DNA of 64,000 nucleotides from assembly GCA_947462335.1 (NCBI GenBank), contig OX381720.1, positions 689,501 to 753,500 on the forward strand, in the 5' to 3' direction. Below, in pieces: positions 1 through 10,765 of the stretch; positions within the stretch are counted from its first letter, which is position 1, and each line of letters opens with the position of its first letter. Both the position numbers and the translations under genes were made by a program. Under the pieces are notes generated by a model that saw nothing but the letters and a program-made list of their open reading frames with translations, was not told the origin of the DNA and made no database searches. Source of the DNA: Harmothoe impar. Lineage: Eukaryota; Annelida; Polychaeta; Phyllodocida; Polynoidae.

Positions 1-246
1 AATGTCAGTCTCACTAATATGAGGATAGCTTTCCCAGTGGAAGTTTTGCCCGAACATTTAAAAGAAAAGTGAAATTGCTAACCTTATTGTCTAATCCCTT
101 GTGTAAAGAGAAGATGATAAAAATCTGCCAAAATCGACACTATTAGGATCCTAATAATGTGTCTTGGTGAGAAAAAGTGAAACGTTTGCTTGGGACCTGA
201 AAGAAAGAAATATACCATCCTTCCTCAATACATCATATAAGCTCAC

Positions 247-280
247 CTTGAGACGACCTTTTTCTGTCTTACATTCCGCA
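247..280 (-). CDS. GPCR gene, 34-nt exon in intracellular loop 3
   Basis: On the minus strand a pyrimidine-rich acceptor (TTTGTTTCAG) precedes 34 nt ending in CTCAAG before the donor gtgagc. The TM5 exon upstream ends with two bases of a codon (AG), and the first base here (T) completes it as Ser. The remaining 33 nt read AECKTEKGRLK with no stop and end in phase 0. Basic residues just after TM5 fit the third intracellular loop, close to where TM6 should begin. TM6 would lie before base 1 of the window. The exon is too short to prove alone; the support is the exact phase match and good splice sites. Confidence 0.6.
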
Positions 281-1126
281 CTGAAACAAAGATTTGAAAG
301 AGAGTAAAATAAATTGAAATCGAAAAGACAGAATAAAAAGTGGTACAAGAGGCTTCAGTAACCACAATGACCAGACATAGAACTGGGTTTATGGTGACTA
401 GAGTTATGAAACCAATTTGTAGACATCTAGATAGGGGCAAACAGAAGATGGGTTAGGAGCTCATATAGAGTTGATCTTTATATTCCTTGGCACAATGTTT
501 ATTTTTATCTCCACATAAATGTGTGTGTAGCTTTTCTAAACCTTCTGGTATTTATAAATGCATGGGACCCCTCTCTGCAATATAGATTGGTCCCACTGTA
601 ATGTGATTATGACCTCAACAGCTGTATCACACCCTACTGCCAGGCAGAACAACCTCTCGTGAAGCAGTCACAATTGTGAAGCATTACTTGGTATTAGTGA
701 AAGTGGTGAGTGCATGACTCCAATAACAGTGAGGAGCAGGAAAGAGCGCCATATATATTATTGGAGCTCCACTAATTTATGGAATGTGAGGTCTGCAAAT
801 TTGAGGAGGTCTGCAAATTTGTGTAGAAACAGCGAGCGGCAACAAGCTATATACGTGAGCCCTGTCCCCCTCTGTTGGAGTCATTTCATACACACAAGGC
901 AGGCTGTGAAACCCATTAACAAAAAGTGTGTAAACCCAGCAATAACATAGAACATCAATGTGTCAATAGTTTTTCCATCAACCAAAAGTGTCTATCATCA
1001 CACAATCTGATCATGTGTATGTTCCTTACTTTGAATCCTGTACAACATAAACTTGGTTAATTTATTACTTGGGATACAGTGAAAGCCCCTAAGCTTATCC
1101 TTGAGATTGACACAATATAGGCTTAC
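281..1126. other. Intron of the GPCR gene, no other feature
   Basis: Sequence between the two splice sites of the minus-strand receptor gene. I see no coding pattern, RNA gene or clear repeat; small open frames on both strands look random. Bases 1-246 are likewise featureless and presumably the next intron. Confidence 0.5.
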
Positions 1127-1314
1127 CTGGTATCCCCATTCATTTCCCGTGCACGTTTGATGCTGGTAAGCAATGTTCTCATGACTGATATGTAGTTGAA
1201 GCAAAGAATTGGCACAGGCACAATTAAGTAGAGGAACGTAGCATACAGAGGCCAATGGAAACCCAGCCTATTCAAGTGGAGGCATCTAAATGCGGGATGG
1301 CTAACAGCCTGCAA
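1127..1314 (-). CDS. Rhodopsin-type GPCR exon with TM5
   Basis: Minus-strand exon with acceptor tacatag at 1,315-1,320 (an alternative AG would start it at 1,308, same frame) and donor CCAG|gtaagcc ending at 1,127. The 62 codons include a hydrophobic segment, LYATFLYLIVPVPILCFNYI, with the helix-breaking proline and following tyrosine usual in TM5 of class A receptors, then basic residues (SIKRAR) of loop 3. About 20 residues before TM5 would be extracellular loop 2. The donor phase matches the 34-nt exon at 247-280. I infer it belongs to the same gene as the TM1-TM2 exons near 46 kb because strand, topology and order agree; TM3 and TM4, which should link them, were not found. It could instead be a separate receptor. 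Confidence 0.65.
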
Positions 1315-2216
1315 CTATGTAACAGAAAGAAAGGATTGAAAATGTTGCTCTTTCTAACTAGTACACTACTTTATGACGATATAGTAGCTGTCAAATGTGA
1401 ATGTAATATGAACTTTATCTTATCTTGAAGTCATTATTGCATAGGAAACACAGTGATTACCACATTTAGAAACAGATCAAGAGGATTGAAAGCAGTCGAT
1501 TACCAAGGGAGGAGAGGAAGTATTGGGCGCCAGATTCACTGTAAATTATAATGGCAGTAAAGGGATTCAGTGATGACAGAGCTAGGTAAGGAGTAAAGAA
1601 GACCCAGAAAAAAATTGTAAGTGATGGCATGCTCCAGGGAATCGAGAAAAAAAATTAAGAAAATCCAAAAAGAAAAAGAAATAGGGAAAAGAAGGAAGGG
1701 CAGTGGTTACTGTTGGCACAACATGGTGGTGACTGGAGAGACTTAGAAGGCAAAGTAAGCTGAGGAGCAGGCGGCAAGAGTTTATAGTCAATTATTACAT
1801 TTCAGGCTCACCCCAACAGTAAGAAAAGAATATGGGAAAACCTCCAGTCCTGTGATAATCCAGTTCATGAGAAAAGCTATAGCAGTTCTTTTAGGTGTAA
1901 ATTTGAAAGTTTGATTCATTGGCAAACATATTGCAAAATACCTGCAGGAGAAATTACAATCATCATTTAAACACCAGTGTACATAATAATCCAGGCCAAT
2001 GAGATCGGGGGTCCTCTTCTCAAATCTGTCATTTGGTGATTAACTAGAAAATATATATTTCTAATGGTCTATTATCAATTCTTTTTTCTGCACTTTCAAA
2101 TAACTAGATGGGCACAAAAGACGGGTATAGAATGTATTTCAACATAAGTACTGCACTAAAAAGACCCTGATGATTTTATTGGAACTATCAACATTTCCCT
2201 TTGAATCCTCTCTTAC

Positions 2217-2275
2217 CTTGCAACAGTTGGAAACAGTATGTGCCCTGCTCCCATCCAAATAAATGGGTATTGAAG
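2217..2275 (-). CDS. Possible GPCR exon (extracellular loop 2?)
   Basis: Minus-strand 59-nt stretch bounded by AG (2,276-2,277) and a strong donor CAAG|gtaagag. One frame reads SIPIYLDGSRAHTVSNCCK and ends in phase 0, which matches the phase of the TM5 exon at 1,127-1,314; it offers cysteines of the sort found in loop 2. A second frame is also open, so this is a splice-site-based guess rather than a domain match. Apart from it, 1,315-3,170 shows only intron-like sequence. Confidence 0.25.
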
Positions 2276-3173
2276 CTATTTGACTACACCTAATCACGCT
2301 ATACAGATGCTGGGGGTTGTTTTTTTCTACAGAGTTCTTTGTTGCCTAGTAACAACAACTCTAAATATCCAATGCCTAGCAACTAGCACAATATCTTACT
2401 CTATGCCCACGATTGTTTCCCATTATCCACCAGCATATATATGCATAAATTAGGTTTGTGAACATAGGCATCCTTCACCCATAGCCATCTTAAGGTATAA
2501 ATACTTAAGTATTACAAATATCTACAGGTTATATGGAGCATGAATAATTTTTCTCAGATTAGTTCCTATATGTATTTATACTTGTTTAGAAATTGCACGA
2601 CCACTAGCATGTACCCTTGTAACAAATGCTTTACAAAAAATGGTGCCATGGATCGTTAAATTGTTTATCATACTGAACAGAATATTCTACAAATTAATAC
2701 AAATGCCAATAGTCTCCTCAGTCTGGTTACAAGTATACAAGATAGTGTAGGGGATCAGTGATCTCTGTCCATGCTTGAGTGGTAGGTCTGCAGGGGTGGC
2801 TCACTCAGGTGGTCACTGCTCCCCTCCAATACTGATCCAGTAATGTGGAGCATGTGTAGGCTGACAGTCAAGGAACTGGGGCTTGTGATAAGCATTCCTG
2901 ATGCTGAATAGGGCGGCCAGCAGTTCTACAAAATGGTTTTCACCTATACACGACCCCCCCAATAGTAACATACATTGTTTTACATTAACACATCTACTTT
3001 TAGCTTTACAATGATGAGTAAGAATTAAATAACTATCGGGTGATATTTCTTAAGTGTTTGGGAGGGGAGGGAGAGGGTTGGATAATGAAACCTGGTACGC
3101 ATACAGTTCAAATATAACATTTGGAGTGGGCAGCTTTGACTGCTGTGTGTTTTGTATATCTATTCTATGTGGT

Positions 3174-3693
3174 TGTTATGATTGAACATAAGACGGTTCT
3201 ATTACTTTTCATTACATGTTTATTCATTCCTTAGTGAGTACCGATGGTTCAATACATATACCGTCATTATCATATATGGTTGTATACCAAGGTTACCGAT
3301 GTTACTGACAGTAACTTGTCGTTTTATAAGGGTTTTATACCATATTACATAACCATCAACACTAAGTGGCTCTGCTGGTATGGTCATGTGATTACCACAG
3401 GCCTGTATATAAAGTGGACTGCTCTCCAGGAGAAGGCAGTCAGGTTTGGTACATGCTGAGGCACACACCTCCCTGCACTCTGTGTTAAATACGCTATGCC
3501 GTAGTTTATTTACACCCTGCTGGTATTATTGTCATGTTCTGATAGCTGTGTGTGACAGTTTTTCTGACCGAGGGCTCCCTAAGAGAAAATACCTGTTCGC
3601 TATTAAATAAAGTTGCTGTATATTAAAGCTTAATTGCACTGTGTCCGGTTGTTGTTCTTTGAATAGAGTCACTAGTAGCCTAGACTAACTACA
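3174..3693 (+). repeat. 5' LTR of a gypsy-type retroelement
   Basis: LTR-like block ending in ACA at 3,693, directly followed by a primer-binding-site-like TTGGTGCCGTGACC. It contains TATATAAAG at 3,406-3,414 and AATAAA at 3,606-3,611, the usual order of promoter then polyadenylation signal. The start is placed at TGTTATGATTG near 3,174 by eye and could be wrong by tens of bases, because no second LTR copy was found in the window to define it. Confidence 0.55.
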
Positions 3694-3707
3694 TTGGTGC
3701 CGTGACC
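3694..3707 (+). other. Retroelement primer binding site
   Basis: TTGGTGCCGTGACC immediately after the LTR. TGGTGCC is the common start of tRNA-primer binding sites in Ty3/gypsy-type elements. The tRNA cannot be named without comparison. Confidence 0.5.
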
Positions 3708-4050
3708 ATTTGAATGAACTAATAGATTTTGCTTTTGTGTATGGACTACCTTTACGAATTTGTCACCTCTTTCAGCGGTGGGAGTAAAACCCCTGCTGAG
3801 GAAAGAGAGGAGAGTGTACAGTACTTCACTGGCAGAGACGTCAGCCTTGGAGGTTCCTGTACTCAACCTTTCCCAAAACGCAATAGATGGTCCTATTGCA
3901 GCCGTTTTTGCCAAAAGGCCCGGGTGCCTTATATAAGCCGCAGGAGATCACTGGACTCACTGTTTTTACCCCTAGGAAACCAACGGTAAAGACGTGGTGG
4001 ACAAGCAAAAAAACAGCTAGCCACTGAGGAACCATCCAGTTTACCACTGG

Positions 4051-5195
4051 ATGCTACTCTGCTTGCTGACATGTCTGAAAAGTCTACCAAATCTTGAGGA
4101 GGTTCAAAGGGAACTGAATTCCATTGCCAAAACTAAACATGTTTTTCTTAGGGAGGTTGATGAAAAGAAATGGTTTCTGTTAGAGCTCCAAGGGAAACTA
4201 GCTACCCACAAAGCTGAGGTTGAAAAGCTTGTGCAACAGAGGTTAGCTGGGGAACATGAGGTTGCTAGCTTGAATTCTTTGGGAAAAGATTTGAGTTCTC
4301 AGCTTCAGGTGGCCAAGCGGAACTTTTACGGCATCAAGAAGGACAATCTTGAGCTAAGAAAGGAGGCAGCACGACAGGCACCACCATCTGTGACGGTGGT
4401 ACCATCAGTCGATACTACACCTGTGGTACACACAACAGTAACACCTTTGGGTCTACCATTGCAAGTACACCCAAAGGTTCTATTATTGACGACCCATGTA
4501 CAGATGGTACAGATGACAAGCATGATGAGTGCAAGCTACCTGCAAACTTGGGTTTGTGGTGGTACCTATTGGGGGTAGGCAACACCTCTCGGAGGGTATA
4601 TACACCCATCAGCAGGTTCAATGATCTTGAACCAACAGCAGACCATGGTTGTAGCCCCAATTGCTAAACCCAGGGCTAGACATGGTTTAACCCCTGTTCA
4701 GCGTGCCAAGTATGACAGGAACCCTGCCATAGAGAAGCTGGGGACGGACATCGTCCCGAGGGATACTGATGATCTGGATGAAAGATATGCTCATTTTGAC
4801 TTTGGGGAGATGAAGCATCCAGATGCAGCCCGTCAAAAGGCCATCGATATTCCTCCTTTCACTGGGTCACCACCCTGGTGGAAGTACGGAGTCCGGTTCA
4901 AGGCTATTGTAGAAAGCAAGCGCTGGTTGCTCTTAAACATGCTCTTTGCAATGGGCCAGGTGAACCAGCCCTTTTGGCATTTCGGAGAGTAAAAGTCAAG
5001 TCTTTGAGTTCACCTGAGGAAATGGCTGAATGGGGAATCTGGAATATTGCGGAGCATGACCTGTGGACACAGTTGCTCAAACATGTGCAGCACAAAGACG
5101 AGCATCTGAGATTCTATGGGTTTGCTTTGCAAGAACTGATATCTAAGTGTTATCAGGGTTGCAGAGCTGACATCCCCACTGTCATCCAGGAGTAA
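4051..5195 (+). pseudogene. gag of a gypsy-type element, frameshifted
   Basis: The first part (4,051-4,578) reads as a Glu/Lys-rich coiled coil (NLEEVQRELNSIAK, KAEVEKLVQQR) followed by a Thr/Val/Pro-rich linker. The second part (4,621-4,992) continues in another frame, and a third (about 4,915-5,195) continues from it after a further frameshift with MAEWGIWNIAEHDLW and related text, plausibly capsid. The order LTR, coiled coil, capsid-like region, protease matches a Ty3/gypsy layout. At least two frameshifts mean it is not expressed as a single protein. Identification as gag is from position and style, not from a conserved signature; no CCHC knuckle was seen. Confidence 0.5.
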
Positions 5196-5326
5196 ACCTC
5201 CAGGTTTGTCAATGGGGTCTAGGCATATATTTGCGTGAGAAATGGCAGCCAGACTTGTCTCTGGCTGGTCTGTTTGATCATGCCGATTTGTACGACTCCA
5301 AACAGGCTGTTTTTTAGGGCAGTAGA

Positions 5327-6397
5327 GTGGAAGCATCCCCATCAGTGGCACCCAAGGGAGCCCAGTGGTGGAGGCTGCTGCAAGGCAGGGCCAGTAAGGA
5401 CAAACAGAATCCTCAGGATTCTGTAGTTGCTGACTTAGAGGAATCTTGGTGGAAATCAATTGCTCAGTGCAGTGTGTTTCAAGATTTCCTGAGCGACCCC
5501 TGTTGGGAATACCTCCTGGCAAAAGAAGTTGCTATTGATGGAGGGGATAAGCCGATGCTGACCTCTGATTGCGTTCCTTCACAGGGACAACATTGGTAAC
5601 TGAGTCTGGCTATTTCTGGGACGTGTGGTGTATTTTTGGTCGACACAGGTGCATCACACACCTTGGTTGATCGGAAATTCATGGCACGTCTTTGCAACCA
5701 GCCCGAGGCTCAGCTTTTAGGAGTAAAGGCCAGGACTGCTACAGGATATAGTATGCAGACTTATGGCAGAACTGTGAAATTGATGCTGGTGGACGGTAAG
5801 ACATACTGGATATGTTCAACCATCACCGACATCACTGAAGATGACATATTGGGGATGGACTTTGCTGCCCTCTACAGGGTAACAATGAACACTGCAACAG
5901 GCGGCCTTCAGATTAAACGTCGCTATCAACAATCTGAACAGTGTGTTTTATGGAGTCAATTGTCTGTGGCTTCAGTTGTAGAAGTCACTAAGCATCTTGG
6001 TGGAAATGAATTGCTCAGTGCAGTGTGTTTCAAGATTCCCTGAGCGACCCCTGTTGGGTATACCTCCTGACAAAATGAGCTTGCTGAGCTAGGTCTCGCT
6101 GGGTATCATACATACCTACCTGGCCAATGCTTGTTGGGGGTGATACCAATTTACAACTCTAGTAGCGGGGAAATAACAGAGGGTATGCAGATTGGTAAAA
6201 CTACGCAAGCATATGGTGTTAAATCATTAACAGAGGATTTTGTGGAAGTGGGTCTGGTAGCTGGACATCCTACCAATGAGGATGCCCTGGTAAACTCCAA
6301 GCTACCGAAACATTTAATGTCCCTGATATGTGATTCACACCTAAATACCCCTGAGATCGAACTTTTGCCCCCCCCCCCCAACTCAAAGAAAATCTCA
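5327..6397 (+). pseudogene. gypsy-type aspartic protease and pro-RT linker, truncated
   Basis: At 5,636-6,043 the frame shows the retropepsin active site VDTGASHTLVD and, about 70 residues on, DDILGMDF, the Ile-Leu-Gly motif of gypsy proteases. A following frame (6,131-6,397) reads like the spacer between protease and reverse transcriptase (VIPIYNSSSGEITEGMQIG). The block at 5,327-5,599 before the protease is another frame. A stretch at about 6,003-6,062 repeats one at about 5,462-5,521 (tgctcagtgcagtgtgtttcaa), a local duplication. The element stops at a poly-C run near 6,370-6,380, where an unrelated repeat begins; RT, RNase H, integrase and 3' LTR are missing. Confidence 0.75.
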
Positions 6398-6409
6398 AGT
6401 GATGATCCT

Positions 6410-8270
6410 TGACTCCGATATAAGAATTTACATATAAAATGGCAGAAAAAAAACTTTAACTTCTGAAGAACCATGGCCTCTTATTTAAAGTCACTACTGG
6501 GTCTTTACATGTATTAAACCACAGACAGCTCTATTAACCTTTCTGAGTGTTAAATACCGAGTATTTACATGTATTAAACCACAGACAACACTATTGGCCT
6601 TTCTGAGTGTTAAATACCTGGTATTTACATTTATTAAACCACAGACAACACTATCAGCCTTTCTGAGTGTTAAATACCAGGTATTTTCATGTATTAAACC
6701 ACAGACAGCTCCAGGGGGGGGGACAAAAGGTTACTAATATTCACCTAGCTCTGGAACTAAACATGATAGAGAGATAAATTGAACATTTCTGAACTCGTCT
6801 CGCATGCGCTGGTCTCTTAGTCAATAGTAGATGGGGTGGGGGGGGAGGGTCCCTTAGCTAAAAGCCCCCCCCCTCAAGAGGGGTCAGAATCTTTTACACC
6901 CCCCCCTCTGGAGGGGTCAGAAATTTTTACGCCCCCACTCCCAAACCCACCATGCCATATTTTAGTTTCGATTTTCAAAATATTCTTCATTCAGCTGATT
7001 TAAGTTTTGAGGTACCTAGACATGATATTTGAGAATTTCCTTTTGTAGGGACTACCACAGATGTCCAAACCAGCCCTTTGGATGTCCAACCAGCCCTTTG
7101 GAAATGTTCAATTTTGAGGTACCTAGACACAATATTTGAGAGATTCTTTTTGCGGGGACTACCACAGATATGTCTAGTATAGTATGCATACAAGCACATA
7201 GCTCCAGAACTATACATGATAGAGAGATAAATTGAACATTTCTGAACTCCTCTTGCCGAGACCCTCCGTTTGACCCCCCTGAAGTCAAAAATTGGGTAAA
7301 TGACCTGGGAATTGATTTTTATATTAATTCAAGGTCTATACTTAGCAGTGCGTTAGTGGCAGTACTTAGAATTAGGCCTAACCTCCTGAAAGTATCTCAT
7401 GAAAATTGGTCACATTGGGCGCTCAGTCAGTATTGTGGAGTTCATAATTGGCTCTGTGGACCAAATTTCAGAGACTCCCCTTGAAGTCAAAAATTTGGTA
7501 AATGACCTGGGAATAGATTTTTATATAAATTCAAGGCCTATATTTAGCATTGCGTTAGTGGCAGTACTGAGCATCAGGCCTAACCCCCTAAAAGTATCCC
7601 ATGAAAATTGGTCATATTGGGCGCTCAGTCAGTACTGTGGAGTTTAATATTTGCTCTGAAGACCAAATTTCAGACCCCCCCTGAAGTCAAAAATTGGGTA
7701 AATGACCTGGGAATAGATTTTTATATTAATTCAAGGAGCGATTAGGACCCACATTTTTTCAGCCCCCCCCCACTGGCCCGTTGGAAATGTTCAATTTTGA
7801 GGTACCTAGACACAATATTTGAGAAATTCTTTTTGCGAGGACTACCACATATGTGTCTAGTATAGTATGCAAACATGCACATAGCTCCGGAACTATACAT
7901 GATAGGGAGATAAATCGAACATTTCTGAACTCCTCTTGCCGAGAAGCATCATTTGGAGCCATATTTTAGTTTCGATTTTCACAATATTCTTTATTTTGCT
8001 CTTTTAAGTTTTGAGGTACCTAGACATGATATTTGAGAATTGCCTTTTGCTGGGACTACCGCAGATGTCCAAAGAATGATAATTTCTGGGAGATATTGCA
8101 TAATATGCAGTAGTTATTTAGTAAACATGAACTGAACTCGTTTGGTGTTAACAGGGGCGCGCACACATTTTTTTCAGCCCCCCCCCACTGGCCCTTTGGA
8201 AATGTTCAATTTTGAGGTACCTAGACACAATATTTGAGAAATTCTTTTTGCGCGGACTACCACAGATCTG
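6410..8270 (+). repeat. Fragment of the composite satellite-bearing element
   Basis: Shares blocks with 19.3-24.6 kb and 56-61.3 kb: the segment with ataagaatttacatataaaa, four units of a 60-bp tandem repeat (about 6,500-6,712, containing ttaaaccacagacag), the ~202-bp satellite unit (about 7,265-7,740) and the gatagagagataaat unit (several copies 6,770-7,930). Poly-C and poly-G tracts interrupt it at 6,841-6,930, 7,765 and 8,178. It cuts off the gypsy element on its left. Open frames inside are satellite by-products. Confidence 0.7.
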
Positions 8271-8276
8271 TATACA

Positions 8277-8324
8277 ATGGGGCATTTTCCAGATGCACTA
8301 TTTCTGAGACACCAGCTATATCCG
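8277..8324 (+). other. ATG-to-splice-donor module (exon-like), copy A
   Basis: ATG opens a 16-codon frame beginning MGHFPD that ends at CCG|gtaagtat. A related module lies inverted at 15,085-15,151 with the same MGHFPD start and the same CCG|gtaagtat end. The two differ in length and phase, so a shared protein is not proven. It may be a first exon carried by a repeat, or a conserved non-coding motif. Confidence 0.3.
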
Positions 8325-8839
8325 GTAAGTATCGCCATTTGCGCGCCAAAAATGGGTGGTTTCTGAAGAAAATGTTCCCAACTTTTGATTATAATCAACG
8401 TAGAAGATCTATTTACAAACAAAGTGATGTTACCATGCAACACACGTCTCTATGAAACAAGAGCGGGAACTGTAGCAATATAAAGATGGTTTTGATACAT
8501 TGTTTACTCTTTACCCGCCACTGTTGTGACGTTGACAAGCACGTCAAATATTGCGGTGGTCACATTACGAGTCTCCCACGGCCGGTCCGGTGTGCACTGT
8601 TTGACCCCAAATATACCGTCATGTTGAGATTTTTCTCCAGAAGCTGAACAAATAATATTGAGATACCGTAGTTCCAATAGGCAGTTTCCCGACCACTGTG
8701 AACATGCCGAGATGTCCCTCAAATGTGCAAATGTTTAGAGTTAATCTGGGGCCGGGTTCGGGGCCAACGTGAACTGGTGAGCTTATTCAGTTAGGCCTAT
8801 TGCGGTCTTTCTCAAGACGGGGTCATGAATCAGACTCCC

Positions 8840-9010
8840 TGCAAATAGGTCAAATGCGACCTGGCGACCTGGGCCGTTTTGAAGGCGACTTTCAACCTAA
8901 AGCAATAATATAAGCGACCTGACAACTTTTGGACAAAATTGACAAAAGGGACAAAGCGACTTTTCGACCTTCAACCCTTAATTTCGGCGACTTTCCGACC
9001 TCAGGCTCAG
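8840..9010 (+). repeat. GTCGC/CGACC degenerate array, copy 1
   Basis: Irregular repetition of gcgacct/gcgacttt (cctggcgacctgggccg, aagcgactttt, cggcgactttccgacc). The reverse complement of a closely similar array occupies 14,280-14,450. No coding potential. It ends in a long G run at 9,010-9,026. Confidence 0.65.
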
Positions 9011-9149
9011 GAGGGGGGGGGGGGGGTGCCCTCTGCTCTCCCATGATTAGGCCTAGTCTAGGTGCCATCACCTAACCCTCAATATAGGATACTATAGTCC
9101 GGGACTGTAGTACATAGTCTATGCCTACAGTTCACAATCTACTACTTTT

Positions 9150-10765
9150 AGGGAGTGTTCATTTATTAATTACAGGGGGGGGGGGGTGGTGAGATTTCGC
9201 GCGGAGGGGTAACATTGTTTTATGCCCCCCCCCCTCGAGAGCGCGTGGAACGTTTCACGCCCCCCCCCCCCTCGCCGAAATGTTTGGTTTAGATAGGCCT
9301 ATAGATAGGCTGTAGTTTTGATACGGAGTGCATGATCATCATTGGTATATTCTGACCAGAGGGCGTAGGGCCAGGTGGCGTAGGCCTATTTTGAGTAGGC
9401 CTACATTTTAACGTTAACCCTATAAAAGACATGGCGACATGGCCTTGGACATGGAGCTTAGTGACATGAGTGGAAAAATATGGGACATGAGTATTTCTTA
9501 AATTCGACATGACCATGGGACATGACAGGGTCCTAGAGTGCTAAAGGCGGTTATAGGCAGTATATGGGACATTATAGGCCTATGGGCATTTAGGGAGTGA
9601 TCATTTTTTAACAGGGGTGGGGGGTGTGGGCAAAAAAATCTTGATTTCTTGACTGGGGAGGGGGTGTAAGATATTTCGACCCCTCTTGGGGAGGGGGGGG
9701 GGGATCAAAAAAATTAATCTGTTTTGAACCAAAAAGCCAGCGCATTAGCCCACTATGATCTATGCTTCTGTGCAGCCCAATTTTCGACCCCTTGATTTGG
9801 GGGGCTCCACGCTAAAACCTAGCCTGCCACTACCCCTGTTAATGAAGGTGAAAACATGTATGTTTGGGCTTCCCCAACTTCCCCAACTTTTTGGGACACA
9901 ATCACAGTGTCCCAAAATACACCAATCTCAAGATAAAATTCCCAAAATTTTCCAAAATTGCTTAAGCCAAGGATCGTATAATAGGGTATTAGGCCTATTT
10001 TCAAAATCAGCTTTGAATGCAAAACTCAAAATTCAATTTTGCAAAATTTTACTGGGGCCTGTGGCCCCAAGACTTCCATTTATAATTCCTCCCAATCATC
10101 ATCCTTCTGGTCATGGGAGTTGCCCCCTCCCCCTTTATTCACCTTCCGCCACCCGTCTTAAAATCAACAGGCAACATGGGGACCCCCCATCTAGACTGGG
10201 GCCCTTGATGCCACCACCAGACAGGTGACTAAGCTCCCCCCGGTGTATACACCGCCTATTATGTAATCCATTACCCATACTGCACCGGTGGACAGGCCTC
10301 CCCACCTGCCATCCGGTGCACTACCTTATTAAAGCCATGAATATATAATTAACCAATCAAATGTCAATCTAATATTATCCAATGAAAACCACTGTTACAT
10401 GTATTTCCGGTCATGTGAGCTCCCCCTCTACCTGCCGGGCACTTGTACTTAAGCCCCGGTCAGCTGGAGGGAAATCAGTAACATCCGCACTGAGCTCTGG
10501 TGACTGGTATTCCGCTATTAATATTATTATTAATAAACAATATCAAGTACCATATCTGACGTCTCATCTCTCATTTTACGCCCCTCATTGACGTGGAAGG
10601 GATTTTCCCAGCCACATAACCGTAACATTTACAGACTTAGGGAGTGTTCAATTAATAGTTACAGGGGGTGGGGTAACATTTTTTGCCCAATCCTGAGGGG
10701 GGGATGTAAAATTCCGCTCCCTCTTGAAGGTGGGGGGGGGGGGGGTAAAACGTCTGTCCCATTTT
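9150..10765. repeat. Dispersed G/C-tract repeats and non-coding patchwork
   Basis: A short motif (gggagtgttca or gggagtgatca, then ttaa, acagggg and long G/C runs) recurs at about 9,153, 9,593 and 10,624, each followed by poly-G and poly-C tracts. At about 9,425-9,540 there is an inverted CATGTCG-type array. The frame at 9,755-10,228 crosses these tracts and looks accidental. 10,230-10,620 is unremarkable. Confidence 0.5.

Noticed and set aside
9755..10228. 157-codon plus-strand frame
   Set aside because: Low-complexity, proline-rich, crosses repeat text and G/C tracts; no motif, no splice support.
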